64,000 nt of DNA from DASSUW01 sp963830725 (GCA_963830725.1 CAWHNO010000016.1:620001-684000); one strand, 5' to 3'. Shown: positions 27,734 through 36,344, counted from the first letter of the stretch. The notes: generated by a model from the sequence alone, not told the origin. Numbers and translations: made by a program.

Positions 27734-29221
27734 TCAGCCCTGCTGCAGCGGCAGCCTGGCGGCGATGCTGGTGCCGTCGCCCGGAGGGCTCTCGACCCGC
27801 AGGTCGCCTCCCAGTGCCGTGAGGCGGTCGGAGAGGCCGAGCAGGCCGCTCCCGTCCGCGCGGGCGCCGCCCGCGCCGTCGTCGCGCACCTCGACGTGCA
27901 GCGCGCCGTCGTCGACCCACAGCCTGACTTCCGCGCGCTCGGCGCCGGAGTGCTTGGCGACGTTCGTGAGCGCCTCGGCGACGACGAAGTAGGCGCTCGC
28001 CTCGATCTCGGGCGGGAACCGCTGCTCGGGCACCTCCACGCTGACCGGCAGGCGCACGCGCGACACCAGCGTCTCGACGCCGGCCGGCAGTCCGCCCCGG
28101 GTCAGGATCGACGGAAGCAGCCCGTGGGCGAGCTCGCGCAGCTCCTCGTTGGCCTCCTCCGCCTCCTCGAGCGCCTCGCCGACGAGCGTCTCCGCCGCCT
28201 CGGCGTCATCCTCCTGCACGCGCTGGGCGAGCTTGAGCGTGATGATCGTATGCACGAGCCGTTGCTGCGCGCCGTCGTGCAGATCGCGTGCGACGCGCCG
28301 GCGTGCCTCGTCGCCGGCACTGAGCAGTCGCGCCCGCGAAGCGACGAGCTCGGTCCGCGCCTCGGCGTTCGAGACCGCCGTGGCCACGAGCTCCGTGAAG
28401 TCCGCGATCCGCGCCTCGGTGTTCGGTGGGAACGGCGTCGCGCGAGTCGTCGATGCGGCGATCACACCCCACGTCCGGCCGCCGACCACGATCGGGCAGC
28501 CGACCGACGAGCGGATGCCCAGCGCCTTAGCCTCCTGAGCGATCGGCCCCGACGCCCCCGCGAACGTGTCCACACGCGCCGGCCGGCCGGTCTCGTAGAC
28601 CTGGGCGGCGATGCTGGTGCCCTCGAGGCCGAAGGTCGTGCCGACGGCCAGATGCGCCTCGCCGCGCCGGCTCCACCGCGCCATCGCGGTGACCGTGTGA
28701 TCGCGCTCGAAGCGCTCCATGCGCGCGAGGTCGGCGTCGCACTGAAGCCCGACCTCGCGCGTTACGGCCTCGAAGAGCTCAGAGGTCGGCACCGCCTGCG
28801 CCACCAGGGTCGCCACGCGCTGGAGCGCCGCCTGCTCGTCGGCAAGCCGGCCGAGCTCGCGCTGGGCCTGCTCCGCCTCGCGTGCACGCTCGGTCGCTCG
28901 TCGCGCGAGCTCGCTGACGACATAGGCGGCGATGATCGAGATCACGAGGCCGGCGGCCGTGTCCCCCTCCGCGATCGCGAAATGGTGCAAGGGCTGCACG
29001 AAGAAGAAGGAGAAAGTCAGGTACGACGCGACGGCGACGATCCCGGCGACCCAGAAGCCCCAGACGATCGCCACCGGCAGGATGGCGAAGAGGTACAGGC
29101 CCGTCAGGGCGACCGGATCGATCCACGGCTTGAGCGCGGCGATGACGGCGCTGACGATCGCGATCGCCGCCGCGCCGGCGACGACGCCCACGGCCGTCTG
29201 ACGGGATACGAACCCGCGCAT
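27734..29221 (-). CDS. Sensor histidine kinase with DUF4118-like membrane part and GAF domain
   Basis: 495 residues, ATG 29221 preceded by GAGAGGAGG. Four helices (residues 8-110) like the KdpD-type DUF4118 module, including YLTFSFFFVQPLHHFAI. A short coiled coil follows, then GAF (about 135-285), HisKA_3 (ARRRVARDLHDGAQQRLVHT) and HATPase (ALTNVAKHSGAE, SGLLGLSDRLTAL). Nearly the same catalytic core as the broken kinase at 19544-21430, so a duplicated family. No regulator gene adjacent. Its start region overlaps the conserved element serving the divergent Ohr gene. Confidence 0.92.
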   Translation of the reverse strand: MRGFVSRQTAVGVVAGAAAIAIVSAVIAALKPWIDPVALTGLYLFAILPVAIVWGFWVAGIVAVASYLTFSFFFVQPLHHFAIAEGDTAAGLVISIIAAYVVSELARRATERAREAEQAQRELGRLADEQAALQRVATLVAQAVPTSELFEAVTREVGLQCDADLARMERFERDHTVTAMARWSRRGEAHLAVGTTFGLEGTSIAAQVYETGRPARVDTFAGASGPIAQEAKALGIRSSVGCPIVVGGRTWGVIAASTTRATPFPPNTEARIADFTELVATAVSNAEARTELVASRARLLSAGDEARRRVARDLHDGAQQRLVHTIITLKLAQRVQEDDAEAAETLVGEALEEAEEANEELRELAHGLLPSILTRGGLPAGVETLVSRVRLPVSVEVPEQRFPPEIEASAYFVVAEALTNVAKHSGAERAEVRLWVDDGALHVEVRDDGAGGARADGSGLLGLSDRLTALGGDLRVESPPGDGTSIAARLPLQQG

Positions 29222-29254
29222 CCAACCTCCTCTCCGGCGGAATCTAGCGCCCGG

Positions 29255-29324
29255 CTACTCCCCGCGCGGTACGTGAAAGAGTGGGCCCCGGGCCGATGAC
29301 GCCGGGGCGACGCGCCGTAACCAT
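29255..29324 (+). promoter_or_regulatory. 70-bp conserved upstream element, copy before the Ohr gene
   Basis: CTAC 29255, GTAC 29269, AAAGAG at the A-rich position, GATGAC 29295, CAT 29322. The Ohr ATG is at 29334. It lies between two divergent genes, about 34 bases upstream of the kinase start. Confidence 0.65.
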
Positions 29325-29333
29325 GGAGCGATC

Positions 29334-29795
29334 ATGGCTGACAACACGCGCATCATCTACACGGCCGAGGCCCACGTCACGGGCGGACGGGCCTACGGAC
29401 ACGGCCGGACGTCCGACGGCGCGCTCGAGGTCGAGCTGCGCCCGCCCGCGGAGGTGGGCGGGAGCGGCGGCGGCACGAATCCCGAGCAGCTGTTCGCGAT
29501 CGGCTACGCCGCCTGCTTCGAGAGCGCGCTCGCCACCGTCGGGCGCCGGCGCCGACAGGACGTCGGCGACGTCGCGATCGACTCGCGCGTGATGCTGATC
29601 CCGACGCACGAGCGGACGTACCGGCTCGCGGTCGAGCTCGCGGTGACGCTGCCGTCGGTCGCCGACGCGGCCGAGGCGGAGGCGCTCGTGCGCGGCGCGG
29701 ACGAGGTCTGTCCATACTCGAACGCGACGCGCGGCAACATCGACGTCACGCTGACCGTCAACGGTCGCGACCTCGACGTCCCGGCTGCGGCCTGA
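29334..29795 (+). CDS. Organic hydroperoxide resistance protein, Ohr/OsmC family
   Basis: 153 residues from ATG 29334; an earlier ATG at 29323 is in another frame. Both peroxidatic cysteines are present: GYAACFESAL and EVCPYSNATRGNIDVTL. NPEQLFAIGYAACF is the Ohr-subfamily motif. Reduces organic peroxides with lipoyl-linked electrons in the cytoplasm. Usually controlled by the MarR-type OhrR; no ohrR lies here, and instead the gene sits behind the conserved element. Confidence 0.93.
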   Translation: MADNTRIIYTAEAHVTGGRAYGHGRTSDGALEVELRPPAEVGGSGGGTNPEQLFAIGYAACFESALATVGRRRRQDVGDVAIDSRVMLIPTHERTYRLAVELAVTLPSVADAAEAEALVRGADEVCPYSNATRGNIDVTLTVNGRDLDVPAAA

Positions 29796-29833
29796 ACTCG
29801 ATGCGGGCGGCGTGAGGTCGCGGCCGAGCCGGC

Positions 29834-30568
29834 TCAGCTGACGTCGCGGCGGACGGCGAGCGGCGGGCCTACGACTGAGAGTGCGACCGCCCAGGCGACG
29901 AGGACGAGGCCGCCGGCGGTCGCGTGCAGCAGGTGCTCGGTGGTGAGCCCGAGCAGCGCGTCTCCGGCGTGCGTGGGTCCGAACCGGCCGACGCCGGGGA
30001 CCAACCCGAACAGCAGGTTCTCGACGACGAAGCCCCAGGCGAGGACGCCGATGATGGCTCCGACCTGGTTGCGGACGAGCGCCCCGACGGCGACGCCGAT
30101 CGCGCCCCAGAGCGCGGTGCTTGCCACGGTGCCGAGAAGCAGCAGCGTCGTCTGGCCGCCGCTGAGCGCGTAGTCGATGCCGCGGCCGGCGAGGCACGCG
30201 TAGCCGATGGCGAAGGGCAGGACCGCGCCGGCGATCCCGAAGACGACGCCGGCCAGGACACCGGCCGCAAGCTTGGCGCCGAGCACCCGAGAGCGCGTCG
30301 GCGTGACCAGGAACGTCGGCCGCATCGTGCCGTATCGGTACTCGCTGGTCACCAGCATGATCCCGGCGAGGGCGGAGAAGACGCCCGCGAGGCTCCCGAC
30401 GCTCAGCACCTCGCGCTGGTCCTCGGTCGTGACGAGGTTTGGCGCCTTGGTGAGCAGGCCCGAGAGCAGCGAGATGAGGGCGATCAGCCCGAGCATGCCG
30501 AGGACGAGGCCGATCGTCGTGCGCGTCGACCAGATCTTCAGGAGCTCTGCCTTGAACTGGCGGATCAT
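29834..30568 (-). CDS. ABC-2-type permease
   Basis: 244 residues, ATG 30568, overlapping the ATPase stop by four bases. Six helices. Starts with FKAELLKIWSTRTTIGLVLG, the common opening of bacterial ABC-2 permeases, and has TSEYRYGTMRPTFLVTPTR in the first cytoplasmic loop. With the upstream ATPase it makes a small exporter. Last gene of a five-gene operon. Confidence 0.88.
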   Translation of the reverse strand: MIRQFKAELLKIWSTRTTIGLVLGMLGLIALISLLSGLLTKAPNLVTTEDQREVLSVGSLAGVFSALAGIMLVTSEYRYGTMRPTFLVTPTRSRVLGAKLAAGVLAGVVFGIAGAVLPFAIGYACLAGRGIDYALSGGQTTLLLLGTVASTALWGAIGVAVGALVRNQVGAIIGVLAWGFVVENLLFGLVPGVGRFGPTHAGDALLGLTTEHLLHATAGGLVLVAWAVALSVVGPPLAVRRDVS

Positions 30569-31503
30569 GCGGCCTGCTCCGATGTGAGTCCGAGGAAGAC
30601 CTCCTCCAGCGAGGAGCCCTCGGGGGTGAGCTCGTGAATCGGCACGTCGGCCGAGAAGGCGATGTCGCCGACGTGCTCACCGGTCGTCCCGTACACGAGC
30701 AGTGTCTGCCCGTCGCCGGCGCTGAACCGGATGCCGGCCCCCGTGAACGCCTCCGCGAGCTTCGAAGCGGCGGGCGTGCGGACGCGCACCGACCCCGTGG
30801 CGCGGCTGGTGAGCTCTCCGAGCGACGACTCGACGACGAGCTTGCCGTGGTTGATGATCACGACCACGTCGACGGTCTGGGCGACCTCGGCGAGCACGTG
30901 GCTCGAGATCAGGACCGTCCGCTGTCCCGCTGCGAAGTCGCGAAGGAAGTCGCGCAGCCAGCGGACCCCTCCCGGGTCGAGTCCGTTCGCGGGCTCGTCG
31001 AGGATGAGCAGCTCGGGATCGCCGAGCAGCGCCGCCGCGAGCCCGAGCCGCTGCCGCATTCCCAGCGAGTAGGTCTTGACGCGACGCCGCGCCGCCTCTT
31101 GCAGCTCGACGAGCCGCAGCACGTCCTCGACGCGGGAGCGCGGCAGGCCGGCCGGCTCGGCCAGCATGCGGAGATGGTCGCGGCCGGAGCGGCCGGGATG
31201 GAAGTCGGCTGCCTCGAGCGCCGCACCGACGCGGCGGCTGGGTTGCGCGAGCTGCGCATACGGGCGGCCGAAGACGAGCGCTCGGCCGCTCGTCGGCGCT
31301 GCGAGGCCCAGCAGCATGAGCAGCGTCGTGGTCTTGCCGGCGCCGTTCGGGCCGAGAAATCCCGTGATCGTGCCCTGCTCGAGCGCGAAGGAGAGGCCGT
31401 CGACCGCGACGACGTCGCCGAACCGCTTGGTCAGCGACTCGGCACGGACGACCGGCGCCGGCGGCAGGGACGCAACGGGCGGCATGTCGAGCACGTCGTT
31501 CAT
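30565..31503 (-). CDS. ABC exporter ATP-binding protein
   Basis: 312 residues, ATG 31503 overlapping the SPFH stop. Walker A GFLGPNGAGKTTTL, signature YSLGMRQRLGLAAALL, Walker B LLILDEPANGLDPGG, His switch ISSHVLAEVAQ. The signature is the SLGM variant common in CcmA/DrrA-like exporters of antibiotics or lipids. A C-terminal 80-residue domain follows the nucleotide-binding fold. Confidence 0.9.
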   Translation of the reverse strand: MNDVLDMPPVASLPPAPVVRAESLTKRFGDVVAVDGLSFALEQGTITGFLGPNGAGKTTTLLMLLGLAAPTSGRALVFGRPYAQLAQPSRRVGAALEAADFHPGRSGRDHLRMLAEPAGLPRSRVEDVLRLVELQEAARRRVKTYSLGMRQRLGLAAALLGDPELLILDEPANGLDPGGVRWLRDFLRDFAAGQRTVLISSHVLAEVAQTVDVVVIINHGKLVVESSLGELTSRATGSVRVRTPAASKLAEAFTGAGIRFSAGDGQTLLVYGTTGEHVGDIAFSADVPIHELTPEGSSLEEVFLGLTSEQAA

Positions 31504-32342
31504 GACCGCGTCACGTCGCCGTTCGACTGCGACGGCGAGGCGGGCTCGTCGGGCACATTGCCCGCTGCGGCGTTCTCGCGGCTCAGGAACGCGCCGAGCT
31601 CGCCGATCGTGCTCATCAGGGGCGCCGGGAACATGATCGTGGAGTTCTTGTCGACTCCGATCTCGACCATCGTCTGCAGGTTGCGCAGCTGCAGCGCCAG
31701 CGGGTGGGCCATCATCACGTCGGAGGCGCGGCCGAGCTCGCCGGCGGCGCGCGCCTCACCCTCGGCGGCGATGATCTTGGCCCGCTTCTCGCGTTCGGCC
31801 TCCGCCTGGCGGGCCATCGCGCGCTGCATGCTGTCGGGCAGCTGGATGTCCTTGAGCTCGACGGTCGTGACCTTGATGCCCCACTCCTCGGTCTGGATGT
31901 CGAGGATCTCGCGGATGTTCTGGTTGATCGTCTCGGTCTCCGACAGCGTCTCGTCGAGCGTGTGGCGACCGACGACCGCGCGCAGCGTCGTCTGCGCGAT
32001 CTGGTTGATGGCCGCGGCGACGTTCTCGATCGCGACGACCGAGCGGACAGCGTCCTCGACCCGGTAGTAGGCCACGGCGGACACGTCGACGCTCACGTTG
32101 TCGCGCGTGATGATCCCCTGGGACTGGATCGGCATCGTCACGATCCGCAGCGACACCCGGCGGACGTGGTCGATCAGCGGGACGATGAGGATCAGCCCGG
32201 GACCCCGAGCGCCCTCGTGGATGCGGCCGAGGCGGAACTGCACGCCGCGCTCGTACTGCTTGAGGATCCGAACGCTCGCGGCGAGGCCCAACAGGCCCAG
32301 CAGCACCAATACGACGACGACAAGGAGAACGATCATGTTCAT
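31500..32342 (-). CDS. SPFH/stomatin-like (slipin) membrane protein
   Basis: 280 residues, ATG 32342. An N-terminal helix (IVLLVVVVLVLLGLLGLA) is followed by the band-7 domain: ILKQYERGVQFRLGRI, GPGLILIVPLIDHVRR and ITRDNVSVDVSAVAYYRVED. The coiled-coil region (RQAEAEREKRAKIIAAEGEA) comes next and a C-terminal tail. Slipins form ring-like scaffolds in membrane microdomains; a NfeD partner usually accompanies them but is absent here. Being wedged between an MFS pump and an ABC exporter with ATGA overlaps is unusual and suggests it organises those pumps. Confidence 0.9.
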   Translation of the reverse strand: MNMIVLLVVVVLVLLGLLGLAASVRILKQYERGVQFRLGRIHEGARGPGLILIVPLIDHVRRVSLRIVTMPIQSQGIITRDNVSVDVSAVAYYRVEDAVRSVVAIENVAAAINQIAQTTLRAVVGRHTLDETLSETETINQNIREILDIQTEEWGIKVTTVELKDIQLPDSMQRAMARQAEAEREKRAKIIAAEGEARAAGELGRASDVMMAHPLALQLRNLQTMVEIGVDKNSTIMFPAPLMSTIGELGAFLSRENAAAGNVPDEPASPSQSNGDVTRS

Positions 32343-33784
32343 GCCTTTCTGGGGACGCTGATGGCCGCCCTGAGCCGACCGGGCGCAGGGGCGTCGGAGG
32401 GATCGACGTGCGTGCGGATCGTGACGGCGGCGACGACCGCCCCGGCGAGCGCGATGACGGCGGCGACCTCGAGGGCGACCGACAGCCCGTGCACGAACGC
32501 CTGGGGAGTCTGGAGCCCGCCGATCTCGTGGGCCATTATCGCCCCCATCAGCGCGATGCCGAGCGAACCTCCGAGCTGGCGGGACGAGTTGAGGACCGCC
32601 GAGCCGACGCCGGCCCTGTCGACGGAGACCCCACTGAGCCCGGCGGCGCTGGCAGGCGCCATGACGGCCGGCATCCCGACGCCGCCGAGCAGCATGCCCG
32701 GCAGCAGGTTCCAGAAGTTGTCGTCCACTCCGAGCCGCGAGAAGTACACAAGCTGCGCGGCCAGCAGAGTCATGCCGCCCGTGAGCAGCCAGCGCGAGCC
32801 GAGCCGGTCCGAGAGCCGGCCGGCGAGCGGCGCGACGACGATGATCAGCGCGGTCATCGGGAGGAACGCGGCGCCGGCTCCGACGGGCGAGAAGCCGAGC
32901 ACGTTCTGCATGTAGAGCGAGACGAAGAAGAACACCCCGAACATGGCGAGCGCGACCAGCAGCAGCACGACGTTCGCGCCGGCGAACGTGCGGTTGCGGA
33001 AGAGGCTCAGATCGAGCATCGGCGCGCGCTGATGGCGCTCGAGGAGCACGAACGCGACGAGCGCCACGGCGGCGACCGCGAACGCTCCCACGATCCGCGC
33101 GGAGCCCCAGCCGTAGCCGTTGGCCTCGATCAGCCCGAACGTGAGCGCGAACAGGCCGACCGCGGACGTCAGCTGCCCGGGGACGTCCGGTCGCTGATCC
33201 TCCCGGGTATCCCTCGACTCGTCGATCAGGAGGAAGCTCGCAGCGATCGCGATGATGCCGACCGGCACGTTGAGGTAGAAGATCGAGCTCCAGCCGATCT
33301 GCTGGGTGAGCACCCCGCCGACGAGCGGGCCGACCGCGAGCGCGAGCCCCGAGACCCCCGCCCAGATCCCGATCGCCGTGCCGCGCTGGCGCGGCGGGAA
33401 GGTGGCCGAGATGATCGAGAGCGTGGCCGGGTTCATGAGCGCGGCCCCGGCGCCCTGCACCACGCGGGCGCCGATGAGGAAGCCCGCGCTCGGCGCGAGC
33501 GCGCAGGCGAGCGAGGAGCCGGTGAACACCGCCAGCCCGGCGACGAACATCCGCCGGCGCCCGAGCAGGTCGGCCAGCTTGCCGCCGGTGAGCATCAGCG
33601 CTGCGAAGGTGAGCGCGTAGCCCGACACGATCCACTCGAGCTCCGAGAGGCCGGCGCCGAGATCACGCTGGATCGACGGCAGCGCGACGTTCACGACCGT
33701 GTTGTCGAGCATGATCATGAACAGCCCGAAGCTGACCGCCCCGAGCGTCCACCACTTGCGGTTCTCTGCAGTTATTTCAATCAT
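32339..33784 (-). CDS. MFS transporter, DHA2 (14-TM drug:proton antiporter) family
   Basis: 481 residues, ATG 33784 overlapping the preceding small gene's stop. Motif C-like GVSGLALAVGPLVGGVLTQQ and motif A GGKLADLLGRRRMF; helix 1 has MLDNTVVNVALPSIQRDL, typical of EmrB/QacA relatives. Fourteen helices by hydrophobicity. Exports drugs or toxic compounds with proton exchange. Second gene of a five-gene operon under one conserved element. Confidence 0.92.
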   Translation of the reverse strand: MIEITAENRKWWTLGAVSFGLFMIMLDNTVVNVALPSIQRDLGAGLSELEWIVSGYALTFAALMLTGGKLADLLGRRRMFVAGLAVFTGSSLACALAPSAGFLIGARVVQGAGAALMNPATLSIISATFPPRQRGTAIGIWAGVSGLALAVGPLVGGVLTQQIGWSSIFYLNVPVGIIAIAASFLLIDESRDTREDQRPDVPGQLTSAVGLFALTFGLIEANGYGWGSARIVGAFAVAAVALVAFVLLERHQRAPMLDLSLFRNRTFAGANVVLLLVALAMFGVFFFVSLYMQNVLGFSPVGAGAAFLPMTALIIVVAPLAGRLSDRLGSRWLLTGGMTLLAAQLVYFSRLGVDDNFWNLLPGMLLGGVGMPAVMAPASAAGLSGVSVDRAGVGSAVLNSSRQLGGSLGIALMGAIMAHEIGGLQTPQAFVHGLSVALEVAAVIALAGAVVAAVTIRTHVDPSDAPAPGRLRAAISVPRKA

Positions 33785-33981
33785 GGCCGCAGAGGCTGCG
33801 GGACGGCCGGCGCGCCCACAGTCCTCCGGTCGGCCGATCCATCGGATGACGGACCGCCGACGGGTGGTCTACGGCGCCGACCTGACTCGCGGAGCACGCG
33901 GCCGATCGCGATCCCGACCAGGTCGAGAACCAGGAGCACCGCAACGGCGGTCCAGGCGAAGGAGCGGGAGCGCCGTCGCAT
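33781..33981 (-). CDS. Small single-helix membrane protein, first gene of the efflux operon
   Basis: 66 residues, ATG 33981. A basic N-terminus (RRRSRSF), one helix (AWTAVAVLLVLDLVGIAIG) and a basic, Pro-rich tail. Its TGA overlaps the MFS ATG (ATGA). It starts 12 bases downstream of the conserved element, which supports a real gene. Possibly a small regulatory subunit of the pump; no family recognised. Confidence 0.55.
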   Translation of the reverse strand: MRRRSRSFAWTAVAVLLVLDLVGIAIGRVLRESGRRRRPPVGGPSSDGSADRRTVGAPAVPQPLRP

Positions 33982-33992
33982 CGTCCGGACGG

Positions 33993-34062
33993 ATGCTGCT
34001 CGGCGGCGGCGAGCCTGTCGTCGGCCCGCGCGCCGATATTGCCGCTACGCCCCGGGGTGTAT
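33993..34062 (-). promoter_or_regulatory. 70-bp conserved upstream element, copy before the efflux operon
   Basis: On the minus strand: ATAC 34062, GTAG 34048, CAATAT at the A-rich position, GACGAC 34022, CAT 33995; start ATG 33981. Spacing exact at 10, 22 and 21. It lies between this operon and the divergent receiver gene. Confidence 0.6.
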
Positions 34063-34070
34063 CCGGCGCT

Positions 34071-34087
34071 CTCGGGTTCTCCCTACC
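34071..34087 (+). promoter_or_regulatory. Upstream motif shared by two receiver-only genes
   Basis: CTCGGGTTCTCCCTACC, 22 bases before the ATG at 34110; twin of the motif at 11137-11153. Confidence 0.5.
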
Positions 34088-34109
34088 ACGACGCCCGCGC
34101 GGCGCTGCG

Positions 34110-34487
34110 ATGATCGCCGGAATGAGCGGATCGGTTCTCGTGGTCGATGACGATCCGGCGTTCCGCAAGATGGCGCAGCGCCTGCTCTCGGCGTACGGTC
34201 TCACGGTTGCCGGCGAGGCGGGGACCGCTGCGGCCGCGATCGCCGCGGCGCGTTCGCTCGAGCCCGACGCGGTGCTCGTCGACGTCGGGCTCCCGGACAC
34301 GGACGGTGTCTCGCTCGCACGCGAGCTCACCGCGCTGCCGTGGCGGCCACGCGTGGTGCTGACGTCGAGCGACGCGGACGCGGCGACGCCGGACGACGTC
34401 CGCAGCAGCGGCGCCGAGGCGTTCGTGCCCAAGGACCAGCTGCCGAGCGTCGCGCTGGGACGGATGCTCGCCGGTAGCGGTCCGTAG
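34110..34487 (+). CDS. Receiver-only response regulator
   Basis: 125 residues, ATG 34110. SVLVVDDDPAFRKMAQRLL holds the acidic triplet, DAVLVDVGLPDTDG the phospho-Asp, VVLTSSDADA the Thr/Ser switch, and GAEAFVPKDQLPS the conserved Lys. No output domain. Paralog of the gene at 11176-11552, with related upstream DNA as well. Divergent from the efflux operon. Could act by protein contact or as a phosphate sink. Confidence 0.88.
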   Translation: MIAGMSGSVLVVDDDPAFRKMAQRLLSAYGLTVAGEAGTAAAAIAAARSLEPDAVLVDVGLPDTDGVSLARELTALPWRPRVVLTSSDADAATPDDVRSSGAEAFVPKDQLPSVALGRMLAGSGP

Positions 34488-34632
34488 GGCAGACCCGACC
34501 CCGCGTGTCGGGATCGCCGGAAGCGCATATCGGGCCGGTGGGCATGGCGCAGGCGGCGCGCCGGGAGAAGAGTCCCGGTCATGCCGACGTCAAACGCGCC
34601 GGGCCCGCGCCGGCCCCGACACAGGAGCTGAC

Positions 34633-34869
34633 ATGACCGCTCACGACGCCGCCCGCACATGGTGGCTCCATTCGCGGCGCCGTCCCGTCGACGACGCGTA
34701 CACGGCGTGGTTCAACGCGTACAGCCGCTGCACCCAGGCGCTGCGGGCGTGGAGCGCCGCGCGGCCCGGGAAGCGCGCGGCGGCCTACCGCGCGTACCTC
34801 GTGGAGCTGGAGATGGAGGAAGTGGCCGCCGGCGAGCTCGAGCGGCTGCATCTGCAGGCCGCCGCCTGA
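34633..34869 (+). CDS. Small conserved-looking helical protein
   Basis: 78 residues, ATG 34633 with CAGGAG eight bases upstream. Mostly helical and charged (LRAWSAARPGKRAAAYRAYL), no membrane segment, no cysteine. A 30-codon ORF (34543-34635, GREKSPGHADVK-type content) overlaps its start and may be a leader. Two bases separate it from the kinase gene, so they are probably cotranscribed. Function unknown. Confidence 0.55.
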   Translation: MTAHDAARTWWLHSRRRPVDDAYTAWFNAYSRCTQALRAWSAARPGKRAAAYRAYLVELEMEEVAAGELERLHLQAAA

Positions 34870-34870
34870 G

Positions 34871-35731
34871 GTGAGCCCCGCGATGAGGCTCGTGACGACC
34901 AGGCCGGCGGCGTGGCGCACGTCCAAGGGCTCGTGGTGGCCGTTCGCTCCGCGCGACATGCTCGCTTCGGGCCCGCGGGTGGTTCGGCGCGTCGGCGGTG
35001 GTGGCGCTCACGAGGTGTTCCTCGTCGACACCGATCTGCACCGCTACGCAGTCGCCAAGCTGCCCAGGCCGCATCTCGCCGGCGATCCACACTGCCTGCT
35101 GGGCCTGAAGGACGAGGCGCGTGCGCTCGTGCGGCTCGCGCACCCGACGGTGCCGCGTCACCTCGGCACGGTGCTCTCGGGGCAGCACCCGCACCTGCTC
35201 CTGGAGTACGTGCCGGGACCGACGCTCGACGACGCGCTCGCCGCGGGCGGGCGGCTGAGCGCGCATACGGTGGCGAGTCTGGGTTGGTCGCTGGCCTCCA
35301 CCCTCGACCACATCGCCGCCGCCGGCTGGGTGCACCTCGACGTCAAGCCGTCGAACGTCGTGTTGAGCGCCCGGCCGTGCCTGCTCGACTTCGAGCTGGC
35401 CCGGCCGGCCACCGACGCGGCGCGCATGAGGCGGCCGACCGGTACCTGGGCCTTCATGCCGCCGGAGCAGCGCGCCGCCGGCATCGCCGACGCTCCGGCG
35501 ATCGGCCCGCCGGCCGACGTGTTCGCGCTCGCGGTCTCGCTCAGCGAGGCGCTCGTGGGCCGTGAGCTCGCGCGGACGCCGGCACGGCGCCGCGAGGGGC
35601 TCGGCGGCCCCGTCGGCGGCCTGCTCGCCGAGGCCCTGGCCGCGGTCCCCTCCGATCGCCCGACTGCGGAAGAGCTGGCCGCCGGGCTCGCCGAGCACGC
35701 CGCGGCGCCCGCGCTTGCGGCGGCCGCCTGA
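34871..35731 (+). CDS. Serine/threonine protein kinase (Hanks type), kinase domain only
   Basis: 286 residues from GTG 34871 (ATG 34883 also possible). Gly-rich loop VRRVGGGGAHEVFLV, ATP-binding Lys in AVAKLPRP, Glu in KDEARAL, catalytic loop WVHLDVKPSNVVL, and metal loop LLDFELARP, where DFG is replaced by DFE. The P+1 region has GTWAFMPPEQ. No membrane helix or sensor domain, so cytoplasmic. It sits beside two receiver-only regulators. Confidence 0.88.
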   Translation: MSPAMRLVTTRPAAWRTSKGSWWPFAPRDMLASGPRVVRRVGGGGAHEVFLVDTDLHRYAVAKLPRPHLAGDPHCLLGLKDEARALVRLAHPTVPRHLGTVLSGQHPHLLLEYVPGPTLDDALAAGGRLSAHTVASLGWSLASTLDHIAAAGWVHLDVKPSNVVLSARPCLLDFELARPATDAARMRRPTGTWAFMPPEQRAAGIADAPAIGPPADVFALAVSLSEALVGRELARTPARRREGLGGPVGGLLAEALAAVPSDRPTAEELAAGLAEHAAAPALAAAA

Positions 35732-36166
35732 TCACGCTGGGCGGGGACGCGGCTCGCCGGCCTCGTGTGAGTCGGCGACCACGCGGCGCCGGCCGAGTGC
35801 GGCGTCCACGAGCACGCCGAGGATCTCCTGCCGGTCGCTGTCCTTCACGACGTAGGCGGTCGCGCCGGCGTCCATCGCGCTGTGCACGAGGCTCGCGTCG
35901 GTGTATGAGGTGAGGACGACGACGGCCACCGGAGGCTCGTGATGGCGCAGCCGCGCGAGCAGCTCGAGGCCGCCGCGACCCGGCATGCGCAGGTCCAGCA
36001 GCGCCAGCGCCGGGGCGCGCTCGAGGATCAGGCGCTCGGCGGCTGCCCCGTCGCCCGCCTCGCCGACGACGAGGAAGCGAGGGTCCTCGTCGAGCGCCCG
36101 GACGATGCCGGCGCGGAACAGCGGGTGGTCGTCGGCGACGACGACGGTGAGCGGCTCGAACTCCAT
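35732..36166 (-). CDS. Receiver-only response regulator, NarL-type
   Basis: 144 residues from ATG 36166 (GTG 36175 also in frame). TVVVADDHPLFRAGIVRAL, phospho-Asp in LALLDLRMPGRGG, Lys in YVVKDSDRQE: this is the receiver half of a NarL regulator. The sequence ends about 15 residues after the receiver with no LuxR HTH. Its stop meets the convergent kinase gene end to end. Probably a truncated NarL protein kept as a single-domain regulator. Confidence 0.85.
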   Translation of the reverse strand: MEFEPLTVVVADDHPLFRAGIVRALDEDPRFLVVGEAGDGAAAERLILERAPALALLDLRMPGRGGLELLARLRHHEPPVAVVVLTSYTDASLVHSAMDAGATAYVVKDSDRQEILGVLVDAALGRRRVVADSHEAGEPRPRPA

Positions 36167-36271
36167 GCACCGCACGGTGACAGCGGGGCGCCGGTCGGGC
36201 CATCGTCGGATCGGACGACGCGTAGGAGGAGGTGCGCGGCGTCGTCCGCGGGACGTAGTCCGGCGCCGGGC

Positions 36272-36341
36272 CTACGCCCGCGGGAGTACGGACAGAGTCA
36301 GTCGCGCGGGCGATGACAGGCGCGCCGCGCTCGGCGACGAT
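36272..36341 (+). promoter_or_regulatory. 70-bp conserved upstream element, first of two before mmpL
   Basis: CTAC 36272, GTAC 36286, CAGAGT at the A-rich position, GATGAC 36312, GAT 36339. It lies 196 bases upstream of the second copy. No recognised gene follows it directly; a 46-codon ORF does. Confidence 0.6.
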
Positions 36342-36344
36342 CCG

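Noticed and set aside
34045..34092. Plus-strand reading of the palindrome at 34045 as a tenth element serving the receiver gene
   Set aside because: The gap to CACGAC is 25, not 22, and no CANCAT follows at the right place; the minus-strand reading fits exactly.
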